NCBI GenBank assembly: GCA_012976225.1
Contig: JAAVVG010000016.1
Span: 558,001 to 622,000 of the forward strand
Source of the DNA: Golubevia sp. BC0850
Lineage: Eukaryota > Basidiomycota > Exobasidiomycetes > Golubeviales > Golubeviaceae
Reading direction: 5' to 3'
Length of the DNA: 64,000 bases
Positions 23,118 to 34,499 of this stretch are shown here, one piece after another (position 1 is the stretch's first letter; each line of letters starts with the position of its first letter). The notes under the pieces were generated by a model. It had not been told where the DNA came from. It saw only the letters and a list, made by a program, of their open reading frames with translations, and searched no databases. The translations under genes were made by a program, and so were the position numbers.

Positions 23118-25473
23118 TTAGATATCATCTTTGCCATCGATATCTGAGGGAAGGAGTTGGGAGGAAGAGTGGTCAGTCAGAAGCTCGTACTGAAACCAAA
23201 CGTCTCAAGGTGACGACCGATTCTGTGTACTCACAGTCTGGAAGCTCCGCAGCACGATATTCTGGAAGAAGGAGAGGGAGAAGAATTAGTAGAATTGCGA
23301 GTCAGCTTTCTAATCGATGTGCTCGACTCTTTCTGAAGGTGACTCACCCTCCATCAATTCCCCAAGCGTGTCTCTTGCATCTTTACTGTTGACGGAAAAT
23401 AGAAAGAGGTGGAAAAATGTTGCATTAGAGCGATGCCACTGAACAAAGGACCTTCAAGACCTCAAGAGAGAACTCACAATTCATCCAGCTCCAACCCTTC
23501 CTTCTTATAAGCATCCAAGAACGCGTTCCTCTTCATAAGCTTATCGTACTGATCCGAAGTTCTCTTGAAGAGACTAGCGATACTGGTATGATTGGCCAAC
23601 ATGAGACCACTGACTCTGTGACTTGTTTGAACGTAAGGACTCCTCTTCGTTAAAGCAACTTGAATACTAGCAGGCCCCCAAGGAATGAAAGAAGCTAAGT
23701 GTCGTTCTCTGATTCGAAGTAAAGACTTGTGAACATCTCTTGGATCGATGTCATCACCTTGGATGATGTTGAGGACTGAAATGTAGCAAGAGTTCTTCGA
23801 GGCATTCGGAGTTGAAACCATTCGATTCTTTGGTTGAAGAAGCCTACGCATAACGTCCAAGACTGAAGTCTTCAGAGTTCCTTTACCTCTATCCACAGTG
23901 TCGGAACTGAAAGGCGTATACGAGGTCATGAGGAAGTGAGCTCGTGGAGTAGGGATGAGAGAAGATACCATGCCGACCTGAGAAGAAGGTGAGGTGTCAA
24001 GAGGTAAGAAGCTCGCATTCAGATTTGGACTCTCGTGAAAGCTGTTGGGCATCGAAGGAAATGACTCACAAGATCGTTGTTCATGTAGCCGGGGTAACGA
24101 AGAGTCGTCGTCGATGCTCCCATAACAGTACTGACTAGCTGATTTGTTTGACTGTCGAGGAGGAACACAGAAGAGCGAGATCAAGTCAGATTAGATGAAG
24201 AGACCTCGTTGTTTGAGCTCGCATCTGACTTACTGGAAACTTGGATTCTGAGTGTGAAGTCTATCAGCAGCGATCTTGCTCAGAGCAGCGTTGTCTAGGA
24301 CAATGACACTGTCAGCGTGATCCACGAGTCTCTTGGTTGCTAGAACAGAGTTGTAGGGCTGAACCACTGTATCCGATCCACCATCGTCAGCAGTGTTTGG
24401 GAAGACTGAGTACGTTTGAATCAATTTCTTTGGATAATGTTCACTGAGTTGTTCTAGAAGAAGAGACCCCAGGCCTGAACCAGTACCTCCAGCGATAGAA
24501 TGAAGAAGCATGAATCCCTGAGAAAGAGAGGTGTTCGGAGTAATGCCATAGTTATAATTGGAGCAGAGCTTCAGCTCGAGGGAGGGAAGCCTTCCAACTG
24601 CCAGTCCTTCTCCCCTCCCTCCTGTTCTGTTTTCTCCTCCCTTCATCTTCTGCCATCGACACGACATATGGATTATTGCTATCGTCTGCCATAGTAAACT
24701 TACCTCCAAGCTCTCACTCCCATCAGCCTCTCTATCTATCATCTCAAGCAGTTCCTCACTGATAGCTTCACCAGAAGAATGTCCCAATTGCCAATTGTTA
24801 GCTGCTCCGCCTCCCGTGGCAGATACGTGAACGTTTTCCGGATTGTAGAGATTCTTGTAAGGACCAGACATGATGTTATTTATCACCTAAGGCAGATAAG
24901 GAAGGAGAGTAGCACGGGAGGAGATCTCGAGGTGAGCTTGCTTTGCTACCCAGGTCGAGAATGGCGCTCTAGACAGGAGGTAATGTCAGTAAATGCATAC
25001 TCACTCTCGGTTCCAAATCAACTAGGATAGCCCTAGGAACGTAGTGTTCATCATCTGCCTGATAGAAGAAGACGTCCTTCCTATCACCAGCTGCTCCCTC
25101 TTGAGCGAAATCTTCTAAGGTCCCATCCTTTGAAATACCATGATCTTTACAAAGATGTTCCCAAAAGTTTGATCCTATCGAATTACTAGAGAAGAGAGGG
25201 GAATCGACAGATGAGAGAGATTTGAGGAGAGGAGTAGGACAAGGTGTGTTGGTTAGGATTGCTCTTCCTGAAAATAGCTCTCGATGATTCAAAGGGTTGT
25301 CGAATCTATCTGTCAACGTTGTCTCCTGCCAAATAGGCTATTCATCTCATCCTTCCCCAGTCATCGAGGTCGCAGCTTCCTCTTCGCTCTGCTGCCTCTC
25401 CTCGCTATTACTCTTTCATCGGGACAACTCACCCACACTGACCCGCCTGAACCGTGATTAATTCTCTAGGCAT
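23118..25473 (-). CDS. TUB4: Gamma-tubulin
   Basis: Nine exons give 473 aa: 25473-25433, 25185-25005, 24886-24704, 24517-24234, 24151-24070, 23977-23478, 23385-23348, 23261-23235 and 23203-23118. Exon 1 is only 41 nt and encodes [14 protein letters not shown]. Diagnostic gamma-tubulin blocks follow: [32 protein letters not shown], the GTP-loop [85 protein letters not shown] and [15 protein letters not shown]. It nucleates microtubules at the spindle pole body within the gamma-tubulin complex. The last junction uses an acceptor with no pyrimidine tract (CCTTGAG before 23203); the pyrimidine-rich site 10 nt downstream breaks the frame. Length is normal. Confidence 0.96.
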
Positions 25474-26169
25474 CCTTCTTTTGTCTTAACTTTCTATCTC
25501 TAGCTTTTCAATCAATCTTTACTTGAAGAGTGCGCGCTTTCCAAGAATCTGAAGTTGTGGTGTTGTTCAAGTGACGCGATGCAGCATTCATTCTCAACCC
25601 CAAGTCATTCAAAAAAACACTGTTCAGACAAAAAAAGTTTCAAAAAGGAGATTTGAATTCCATTTGAAAAAGGGGAATAGAATAGAAAGAGAATAAACAA
25701 ATAAAGAGAACAAAGTAGAACCAAAAAGCCAGTTTCTGGGGGGACTTTGAACCAGAGTTTGAGTAGTAGAAGAGGACACTTTGAGAATGAAGTGGGTAAA
25801 AAGATGATCTGGAACTTGGGAGGGGCACAACAAAAAGCTCATATAAGAGTTGGAAGGAGTCAATAAAGAGAAAGCCGGAACAGAGAAAGTTAAAAACGAG
25901 AGTGGCATTTAGTATCGGAAGAAAAGAAATCGGAAAAAGAGAAAGATCCTTGACGACTAGCGTTGAAGGGGTCTGAGATTGGATCGTTAGATGAACAGAA
26001 TGCGAAGATGTTGATGAGATAAGATTGAGGCTTTCACAAGATTGGTGAAGAAACTTCAGACCATCAAGGTCGTTAGGGCTAAATCGTGTAAATTCATGAA
26101 AACTTGCAGGTGACTTCCATCTATTAACCATCTTCTAGATCCAGAGTTTGTAATTTTGTTTGGGTTGAT
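25474..26169. other. Intergenic, gamma-tubulin promoter and GH128 3' flank
   Basis: 696 bp. A 163-codon frame at 26131-25640 on the minus strand has an ATG and two hydrophobic patches, but it lies directly in the 3' flank of the GH128 gene and has no recognisable family, so I treat it as UTR. Confidence 0.4.
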
Positions 26170-27674
26170 TTAAGCTTGTTGAGCATGAGCGTGGTGTCTC
26201 CTGCTCCCAATTGACTTTCTGACGAACTTGGCAGTAGTGTCAATGGTTTCCGAGAAGGATCTCTTGGAAGCGTACTTGGCGATGGAAGCCTTGAAGGTCT
26301 GCCCAGCGGAAGATAGCTTGGATCCATCGTGGTTTGGCGTGAGGGCCATGTTGTCTCCGTTGTACGCGTCAGAGATGGCGTAGGCGGCAACTCTGTCGTC
26401 ATTCTCGAAGATGTCGATGACTGAGGAGATGAAGTTGTCGGCATCCTCCTTGGAACAGTAGTCATGAGCTCCATTCTGGTAATTGATGCAGGCAGTCTCA
26501 GTGATCCCTGAGAAAAGAGAGGGAGGGAAGAGGGGCGTTCGATCAGTTGAAGAGTCCCGCAATTCCAATTTTCACCACCGTCAAAGACACTCACACATTG
26601 GCTTGTTGTATTGGGCGAAGTGATCTAGAATAGCTCCAACCTTTGATGGATCGTTCTGGAAGATGTGAACTCCGATGGCGTCCGGTTGGTGGTCGACTTT
26701 GGCAAGGAAAGGCTTGAGCCAGTCTTCGTCGGCTTGTTTGGCCATGGATGGAGAGATGGTGATGGATCCAGCTTCGGCCTAGTGGAAAGGAAACAACATG
26801 AAATAGAATGAGAGATAGATTAGCATCTTTGCTAGATAAGAGATGAGAGCAGGCGGTCGCTCTACGCCCATCAGCACCATCTGGTCCCGCTCCTTTGTCC
26901 CACCTCATATCCCTCTCCTCCTTCCACAGCGCGCGCGCGCACTTCCAATCATTCCAGATCCATCTGCAACAGTACTCACGTGAGGTCCAATGTATTTATC
27001 CCAAGCGTTAGCTCCATCTTCTGGTGAGATGACACCTGAAGATCCTGGTCCTTGGAAATCTGGCTCGTTCATTCCAATCACGTACTTGTACTTTCCTGGT
27101 GTCAACTTCTTGAAGGCAGCAAATCGTTCAGAATCGTTGTCAACAACTCCTCCAGAATCAGAAGTACGTCCTAAACCCCAAAGCATAGAGACGAGTTCGA
27201 TTCCAGAGTCATCCTTGGACTCAGGGGATGGAGTCCTGGTGGCCGGAGAGAGGAGAGAGATGGGCAGCGTGTCAATGCAGGTTCTTCAAAGGGAATAAGC
27301 GAAAAGAACTGAAAAGAATCAAAGAGGTAAGAAGAGGGGGGAGTAACTCACCAATCAGTGTACCAAGAGAGGGTACCAGACTTGAGGAAGTTGATGGATT
27401 GACCACCAGCTACACCAGCCTTACCTCTTGAAGGAGTGGTAGCAACGTGCTTTCCAGAGTTAGCAGCTGAATGACTTGACTTTCCACTTCCAGAAGAAGA
27501 CTTTGATGATGAAGAGGATTTGGATGAAGATTGTTTGGCCGCCTTGTTTTGGACTGAGGCTTTGACATTCTTGTGGGATTTGGCTTTGCAGGTCTTTGAT
27601 TCAGCTTCAGAGACGTAGACGGCTAACAAAGCTACTAGAAGGAATGGCAAGAGACGAATCGATAGGTTTTGCAT
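26170..27674 (-). CDS. Secreted GH128-type glycoside hydrolase (Asl1-like)
   Basis: Four exons give 366 aa: 27674-27352, 27235-26980, 26778-26595 and 26507-26170, with exact frame. A signal peptide (LLPFLLVALLAVYVSEA) and a Lys/Ser-rich linker of about 60 residues precede the catalytic domain. Family signatures: SWYTDW, ELVSMLWG, YVIGMNEPDF (Glu expected as acid/base), a THxxISPSMA-like strand, DAIGVHIFQND, and PMWITETAC (Glu expected as nucleophile). GH128 enzymes cleave beta-1,3-glucan; the fungal Asl1 group localises to the cell wall. The C-terminus is basic and His-rich with no GPI signal. A GC-alternating run of 13 bases sits in intron 2 (26929-26941). Confidence 0.9.
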
Positions 27675-28865
27675 GGTTGCTATGTAAGATGTGAGAGAGA
27701 GTGGGTTGTTTGGGTGGGTTTATTTGTGGATGTGGATACTAGCGTAGGGCGCCGGCGCTGTAGGTTGACTTAATAGAACTTAGTTGTTGAGTTAGTTGGT
27801 TAGTAAGAGAGAGTGAGAGAGTCAGAGAAGAAAGAGAGAGAGAGAGAAGAAAAGAGGGAGGTTTGAAAAAGAGGGTATGGGAAGAGAGTGAAGAGGAAAG
27901 AGAGGGGCATGGTCCTCTTGAGCTTGACTACCCATGTGTGCCGCTTGGCCGATGCCCATTCAATTCGATCTCCGATAACATGGGCAAAGAGCATTTCCAT
28001 TCCATTCGAACCCTTCTTGGAGCAATCCTTTTCTTTTCTTCTGTATGTGCAACAGTCCTACAAAATGCCTTTCTGGACAACATTAGGTTTGCCAGTGAGT
28101 GAGTGAAAGGTGAGTGACAGCAGCTGAATGATCGAACGAGTCCTAGGATCGGCTCGCAGTTTCTCTCTCCTCCTTCCCTCTTTCTCCCCTTCTTTCTTTG
28201 ACTCCACCAAGTGGAAATCTCAACTAGAAATTTCCAGAAAGGGAAAGTTGGTCCCGACTCCCGTGGGTCACTTCCACTTCTCTCTCCCAGCTATCCCGCT
28301 CTGCAACTGACCTGTCTGAACTCTGGAGCTGAGATTTCTGAATACTTCACTCTCCTCCTCTTCTTCCTCCAGAAGGAAGTTCTTCACAGCTTCACTTTGA
28401 ATCAACAGCCTAGACCTAATACCTATGTAATGCCTAATGTATGTCTTCAGAATGTAACTCAATTCCTTGCCTCCCTTTGTTTGAGCATCCGACTCGACAC
28501 CCCTTGTTTCTCCAACATTTCACTCTACTGTACCCATATCGACGGGGGGATCTCGAACGGATCGTCTCTGCTTGAAGTTGAGGTATGGAGGGCTCGAGCT
28601 GTTGTAACCCTCCCCACCATCACGTCCTTTCGAGTTTCGATGATTCTTTCACGAGTCTAATTTGAGGCTATCTAGAGTAATTTAGGCTAGAGGTAAAACT
28701 CTGAAATTGACACTAAGAAGTCTGAAGAAAAGGAAGCGCTGGACCAAAACAATTTCAAGTGTTTGTTAGAGTTCTGATTCGACAACATCTCAATTCATTG
28801 AAGGCGGTGTCTAGCAAGAGTGCTTTACAAACGAATGCGAGAAGCGAGGTAAAGTTACGCAAGAT
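27675..28865. other. Intergenic, GH128 promoter side
   Basis: 1.2 kb with GA-rich stretches (27800-27880). Open frames are short and unconvincing. The right end is the 3' flank of the secreted gene that stops at 28866. Confidence 0.5.
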
Positions 28866-29770
28866 TTAGAAAGTTGGCTCTGCTTCGTCACAACCGATGG
28901 TGTAAGCTTGAGGTTGGATACCTCCGGAAAGCTCGTCCTTGTTGACTCCACTGACGTACCTGTGAGAGGAAGGATTCAGAAAGGACGGAGAGGAAAAAGC
29001 TTTCAGCGAGGAGGTTCCGAATTTTTTGCAAATGTTGGAGAACTCACCAGAGGTAGTGGCCAGCTTGCTTGTCTTCGTAGTTGATTTGAACAGTTCCAGT
29101 GACAGGTTGCATCAATTGGACTGCGACCAAGGCTCCCTTTTGTCCAGGAGAGACTTTCATCGATGCCGTATCGACAGTACTTGCCTCAGATGTATGAGTG
29201 TTAGAGTTGGAGGCTGAGAAGGAGAAAGGTCCTAGATCTAATCCAATGTCTTCGGAGACTGTCAAGGTCTCTGAGACGGTACTAGTACCAGAGGCAGTGA
29301 TGGTTGCAGAGATCGTGGTTCCAGCTTGGCAGTTACGACTGGCAATTGGAAATGAAAATTAGGAAGGTGGTGGAGATTAAAGATGAGAGAATCAGAGACG
29401 GAAGTGTTCTGGTTCGGGGCGCTGCGATTGACGACGTTTTCTGAACGGACACTCACGTGAATTCGTTTCTTTGAGTTCCTTCGTAGTAGTAAGCCTTCTT
29501 CTCGTAAGAGCCTCCGTTGTCTCCAGTCTTGTTCCATACGCAGGTATTGGCGGTCTCGAGACGCTTAGAGTTGGTCTTTGGACAGGAGGCTAGGAGGTCG
29601 TGAATGGAAGGGTCATCACGCTTGGCCATACGTGGAACTGGAAGACCGGTCCTGGTGTCCACTAGAACCGCACGAGTCTCAGCAGTGGTAGTCATTCCAT
29701 TTGGAAGAGCCGCGACCGAAGAGACAGTGAGTGAGAGGAGAATAGCAGAGAAGGCGGCTGTGAGTTGCAT
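28866..29770 (-). CDS. Secreted beta-rich protein, head-to-head paralogue 1
   Basis: Three exons give 232 aa: 29770-29457, 29338-29048 and 28959-28866. A signal peptide (LTAAFSAILLSLTVSSVAAL) precedes a short pro-like segment ending in KRDD (possible Kex2 site), then a domain with a Cys-containing NTCVW strand, a NCQAG turn and alternating Thr/Ser strands. It ends in VQINYEDKQAGHYLWYVSGV and a Cys-bearing tail. The NC-Q-G turn, the P-G strand and the NY....GHY(L/I)WYV block recur in the divergent neighbour at 30661, as does the three-exon structure. It recalls fungal secreted effector-like proteins; the Ser/Thr strand pattern could be a beta-sandwich or an aerolysin-like fold, which I cannot test. 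The function is unknown. Confidence 0.75.
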
Positions 29771-29924
29771 CTTGAAAAGAGTTGATTGAAAATTTGTTGA
29801 AGAAGAAGAAGAAGAAAAATTAAAAAGATTGAAATCGCACCAGGCGAGTTTGAAGAAGATAGAGAGAGAAGTTAAGAGAGACCGAGGTGAAGGAAATGGA
29901 ATTGAAATCTGGAAAGGGTGCGGC

Positions 29925-29931
29925 TTAAATA
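29925..29931 (-). promoter_or_regulatory. TATA-like box
   Basis: TATTTAA read on the minus strand, about 155 bp before the ATG at 29770. Confidence 0.45.
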
Positions 29932-30491
29932 CCTTTTCTGGAAGTGGTTTGAGGGGCGAGAGACTCCCAGAAAGTCAAGATGTTTCATGCACGAAGATTA
30001 CCATCATGCAAGCTTCTTGCGAAGGCGTCGTGTTGTACCAGGGATGACGAAAGATTGAAGGGTGGCGTCGAACGACGTTGTCCAGGAATAGACTCGAATC
30101 CTGCGCTTTTGTCCTCGTGGTCTCCACTTGTTGTTCCGAAAATGTTTTGTTTCTCTCCAAAAAGGTTGAGATTTGCAGGATCGAACGAAAGTCACGCGAG
30201 GAGGAGAAGAACGGATTTCCGGTAGGGCGTTGACGCCACACCCCTCCAACGCCACGTCCCTCAAAACTACATCTCCCTCAATTTCGCGACATCGGTTGCA
30301 TGAGTTTGCAATTTCCAGGATAGTTGCCTGGAATAGATGACAGCGCCTTCAAATTTCGAGGCTTGCATCACGCTTAAAGACGGGCGAGAGAGAGTTTAAG
30401 CAGAGGGCGTTGGTTTGGAATATCGTTCACGCTGACGACTCGGTAAGAATTCTTTCTTGCATTTCAAAGAGGGTCAGTCAAGATGAAAAGG

Positions 30492-30499
30492 TATAAAAG
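30492..30499 (+). promoter_or_regulatory. TATA box
   Basis: TATAAAAG, followed by a long pyrimidine-rich leader up to the ATG at 30661; spacing about 162 bp. Confidence 0.6.
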
Positions 30500-30660
30500 G
30501 AGACCCAAGACTGACCATCCTTTCTCTTCTCCCTCACCTCAAGTCAACTTCTCTCTTCTTCTCATCTTTCAAAGCCTGGTGCTTCTTCTTTTTTCTTCTT
30601 CAACTTCACTCAAATTTTTTTTCTCAAGTCAAATTCTAAATCTTTACAACTCTTTCAAAA

Positions 30661-31509
30661 ATGGTCTCCTACACTTTCCTCTCTCTTTCTGGGCTAGTCC
30701 TCGCTGCCATCTCTCTTTCTGCTCCAATCGAGAACGCCAACTACGGAACCCCAGGTGACAGAATGGTCTCTCGTGACGACGCTGCTCCAAGCACCCAAGC
30801 ACTGCTTAACGACTGTCCAGGTGGACCAGTTGGGTGAGTACAAAAGAGTCGCAGACCGTCGCACCGTCGCAACACGCGTCCCACTCTCTGACCTCCCATC
30901 TCTCCCTTTTCCATCGACAGAAACGCTGACAAGTGTACTTTCGAAGAGAGCGGTACCGAGACGGTGTATCAATACCAACTCTCAACTGGAGCCAACAACT
31001 GTCAAGGTTCAACCGACCCTATTACTGCCACTGCAGCCGTCACTGATTCAGTCACCAACTCTTGGACAGTCGGAGGTGGAGCTGGAGTTGGAGCAGACGG
31101 AGGACCTGAAGTTCCAGTCGGCGTGACAGCCAAGATCTCTGTTACTTACGGAAAGGGATCTACTGAAGCCCACTCCTTCAGTGTCTCTGTCCCAGCCGAC
31201 CCAAACTCTCAATCCTACTACATCCAACAGAAGGAGTTGACCAGACACAACGGTCGCATTCGGTGAGTTGATAGAAGTCGCTTCAACCCTTGCCTTGCCT
31301 TCGTCTGACTTATTCTAATGCATTCCTACTCCCTCAGCGTCAACTACGGATCGACTGTTGGTGGTCACTACATCTGGTACGTCAACGACTCGAAGAACGA
31401 TGTCGAGACTGGAAACGTCGTCAAGGATCTATTCACTAGAGATTGCTCAACCAACATGCAAGACATCGTCAACCAATGGAATGCTGATGCCAAAACCAAG
31501 CACATCTAA
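30661..31509 (+). CDS. Secreted beta-rich protein, head-to-head paralogue 2
   Basis: Three exons give 228 aa: 30661-30833, 30921-31262 and 31338-31509. The signal peptide is FLSLSGLVLAAISLSAPI. The domain has a DKCTFEESG strand, the ANNCQG turn, and a run of Thr/Ser/Val strands (TVGGGAGVGADGG, then TAKISVTYGKGSTEAHSF). It continues to RVNYGSTVGGHYIWYV, and the tail has another Cys. It shares intron positions and the NCQG and GHYxWYV blocks with the gene in the opposite orientation. Sequence identity outside those blocks is low, so the duplication is old. No catalytic motif was recognised; secreted role unknown. Confidence 0.8.
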
Positions 31510-31823
31510 GGAGAGGGATGGATGAATCTTGATGTAATTTTGGATCTCTTTTGTAATTTTTTGACGAGCAGAAATTAGGTTCAGGCTCTCTGATAGATTG
31601 AGCAAATAATATGCCAAATCGAAGTGATAAAAGAGAGGTGCTATAAAGGATAGAGTCTCAGATCGAGAGATGTCCTAAGTGCTATCCCTTGTTTGAGCCT
31701 TCGCTTCAGAAGCTTCTTTTCTTGGGTATTCTTCTCAACAGAGAGTCTTAGCTCAACGCAAAGTTTTTCCTCTCGATGGGTCCTCGACTCGACATAGCCC
31801 CAGTCTCAAGAAACACCGAAGCA
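31510..31823. other. Intergenic
   Basis: 314 bp of 3' flank and upstream sequence with no gene. Confidence 0.6.
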
Positions 31824-31985
31824 ATGGTTTTCCCAGCCTCTTCCCTTGTCCCGTTGGTCTTCCTCCTCACCGTTACCGGCCCAGTCAAGGTTGAATTTCT
31901 GGAAGCAGTTCCGTATCCGATTTCTCATGGTGGCTGCAACGTAGCTTGGGCAGCATGCCTGGCGAGCGCGGGAGTAGTAGATTAA
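31824..31985 (+). pseudogene. Small secreted cysteine protein, probably a shortened copy
   Basis: 54 codons with a signal-like start (MVFPASSLVPLVFLLTVTG), then GGCNVAWAACLASAGVV and a stop. It aligns with the first half of the intact-looking gene at 37531 (MNFPISSLLPLVLLLAVAD; CNGVWVTCLATTGVV). The second half of that family is missing here, so it is either a decayed copy or has an unrecognised further exon. An in-frame upstream ATG at 31776 would spoil the signal peptide. Confidence 0.45.
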
Positions 31986-32597
31986 GTTTGGAATGCTTTG
32001 AAACAAACATCTGAATGACTGAAGAAGTTCCATTACAGAATTGGGAAGAGGACCTGAAGTTCTCAAATCTGAGGCATCTCAAATTGTGAGGGTCCGGGAA
32101 AAGTAGTTGAGAAGTGGTTCTCGAAATTAGAATAAGAGTTGGAAGACATCAACATGTCGGCTCAATAATCACTTATTTTTTGTTCTTTGCTAACTGATTA
32201 AAGCTCCAACAGAGCTTTTCTAATACATTGAAACTAGGATCAATATCGTTCTGATCCTCTTTGCCTTCTACAGACGTCATCCTAAAGCTCTGAGATTGGA
32301 ATTTTCTACGAGATTGAAAAAGTAAAAGATGGAGCTTCGGAAGAAGTTGACTCCCCTTTGTTCGAAAGCTTCAAAGCTCATTTTCTTCTCCTTCTTATGT
32401 TCCCCTCAGTTTCGACCAATCTCTCTCTTTCAGTATAAACTATCTTGAAAGGAACAAATACCTCACCTTGCTTCTTCGTAGAAGCCTCGTGTAGAGCTTC
32501 GAGCTTCTCTCTCGCGAGTCGGATCGAACTTGACTGCTCGTCTCTTTTGCCACCTGTAGATGACCTCAATCCTTAAACCAGGCGACGGAACCGGCCT
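31986..32597. other. Intergenic
   Basis: 612 bp without a supported gene. A/T-rich around 32150-32330. Confidence 0.5.
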
Positions 32598-34499
32598 TCA
32601 TCTTCTCACAAGAATCAGCTTCAAGGTCTTCCGAGAGGAGCGACAAGCTACCGTTTTGAAGATTTTTGGAAAGAAAGATAGTGGAAGAAAACGAACAAAT
32701 GACTCTGCGAGAAGCCCTTGGTTCAACCCCTCTGTTCCCTCTCTGCCAATGTGATCACCTTCATCACTGAACTTCATCTCCTCAATGCTGTATTGCCTCC
32801 CTCGCGCTTCAAAAGGGGAGTACAAGAAATCATTAGAGAGGCAGTTTTCTCCTTGAGATTTGTCGCCCGCTGAGATTGTAGAGAATGAAAAGATCGTCGG
32901 TTCAGCGAATCGAATGGCTGAATAGAGGTGATCTTCAAAGAAGATGGACTACTCACGAATCTCTCTCGGCTTCAACAGCCTCAGCAAAACCCTGCCACTA
33001 GTGAACATCTCCAGCTCTTGCAACTGTTTTCTTCTCTCGACCCAAAGCTCCTTGCTTCTAGTAGATTCGGCCTCTTCGTTGTTTTGGTCCCAGCAACCCA
33101 TCGGAAGTCCCACTATATTGAGATTCGGAACGTGTCTTGAAGTGAGACCCTCGGCCAGGATGGCATCTTCTTGGGAGTGATCCGCGAAGTAAAAAGGGAA
33201 GTAGATGGCGTTTAGGCTTGGTGGGGGGCGCTGCCGAGGTCTTTCAAAAAGGTTATCTAAAGAGTCGTAATCAAGGCAGATAAATCTAAGCTGTTTGAAG
33301 CGACTATAATCGACCACTTTAGGCTCTGGAACCCCATCGAGCCCAAAAATTATCATGTGAGTCAAGGTCTCCCGCGATCTTTCTAACAGGACAGAAAGAG
33401 ACTCCGAGGTGACACCAGATAGGTCTCCCTCTCTTGATGACCAAGTCACACGGAGATCCAAAGATCTGAGCTCCTTTGTCACCGATAGAAGGTTGCCGAT
33501 AGCGTCTGACTTTCGCGTTCCTAGTCTCCAACTCCTCCGACCTTTCCACTCTAATCCTCACCAAGTGCTTGTGTCTGACTGATCGTGAGTGAAGTAAACC
33601 CCCTAGAGCCAAGTCTCCAATCCTCGACAAGCCGCTGAAAGTCTCGCGGTACTCTTCCAGAAAGGATTCTGATCTAGTCGTGATAGTGAGAGCGAGACTG
33701 GCTTGACGTAGAAGAGGACAGAAGCAGAGGAGCCAGATGGCCTTGTTGGCAGGGAGATTGTATTCAGGATTTTCAGCAGTCCCGATGTGAATCTGTTTGA
33801 GTGCGTTGGTAAGAAAAGAGAAGGGAATCTCTTTTCCTCCGAATCGCTCCACTGGAGGCAGCTCCCAAGCCTCCGGATGAAGAATCACTAGTGTCTGGAG
33901 GCTCTGAAGCTTGCTGAAGAAGGTCTTCATCGCATTCTCCACTGCTCTGTCTCGGTAGAGCCTACGTTCTGAACGAGGCACTGCCTTGTAAGAGTCGTAC
34001 TGATTTGAGCTTGAAGAGACCAGCGAGTCCAGTTGAGAAAGAGGAATAGAAACTTGATTCTCGGAGTGGATTTCTGATTCATAAAGAGCCAGTGATCTAA
34101 CCTGCAGTCCAAAATCCATACCTCTTTCCAAGACTTGAGAGAAAGCAGTCAACTGAGATGCGAAGAGGCGGAGGTTTCTGATGAGAGAGGAATAGTAAGT
34201 AACTTTGATAGCCTAATCTGGACGTCAAGGCCAACGCTCTGAGGGTCGAATCTCTCGAACTAGAACAAAAAGTGCAGAATCAGGTAAGTCAGTCAATACG
34301 CAAAGCACATGGGGATCAAAGGAATGTTGTGACAGGTGACAACTCACATCCTCATCTCTTCTCTCTCTTCATCATCCTCCACCGACGTTCAACTTCTGAC
34401 TTGTTCTGCTACCTGCACAGATAGATCTTCTGGCAGACTGTCGAGCTCGGTTGGTAGTCTTCCCTTGGCAGCTCCTGTCTTGAGTTCTAATTTATCCAT
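32598..34499 (-). CDS. F-box/LRR-like protein, inverted copy A
   Basis: Model uncertain. A possible start at 34499 gives a Leu-rich opening (RLPTELDSLPEDLSVQVAEQ). A segment near 34240 reads STLRALALTSRL, typical of the end of fungal F-box domains. The main body (34195-33530) reads LIRNLRLFASQ, then QVRSLALYES and further Leu-spaced repeats. It switches frame through a plausible 52-nt intron to a segment with KELRSLDLRVTW, LRFICLDYD and VPNLNIVGLP, ending RLLKPREI. A 39-nt intron could lead to an extra exon that runs to 32598. Such proteins are substrate adaptors of SCF ubiquitin ligases. One frame mismatch near 34213 and a TGA near 34399 suggest it may be damaged. The body is shared, without visible difference, with copy B at 49.3 kb. 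Confidence 0.45.
32848..34243 (-). repeat. Inverted repeat arm, left
   Basis: 1396 bp whose reverse complement matches 49289-50684. Every stretch I compared is identical, as are all translations on both strands. The flanks on each side are still alignable but clearly diverged. Confidence 0.9.

Larger units (their letters stand above)
29771..30660. promoter_or_regulatory. Shared divergent promoter of the secreted paralogue pair
   Basis: 890 bp between the two start codons. Each side has a TATA-like box about 160 bp from its ATG. The + side is TATAAAAG at 30492-30499; the - side is TATTTAA at 29931-29925. TATA boxes at matched distance suggest inducible, possibly co-regulated genes. Confidence 0.5.

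Noticed and set aside
25640-26131. 163-codon minus-strand frame with hydrophobic patches
   Set aside because: Starts right after the GH128 stop on the same strand, no family resemblance; most likely 3' UTR.
30020-30130. tRNA-like GACTCGAATCC near 30100
   Set aside because: No A box or cloverleaf fits on either strand. Other GGTTCGA-type hits (4740, 34235) failed in the same way; no tRNA is called.
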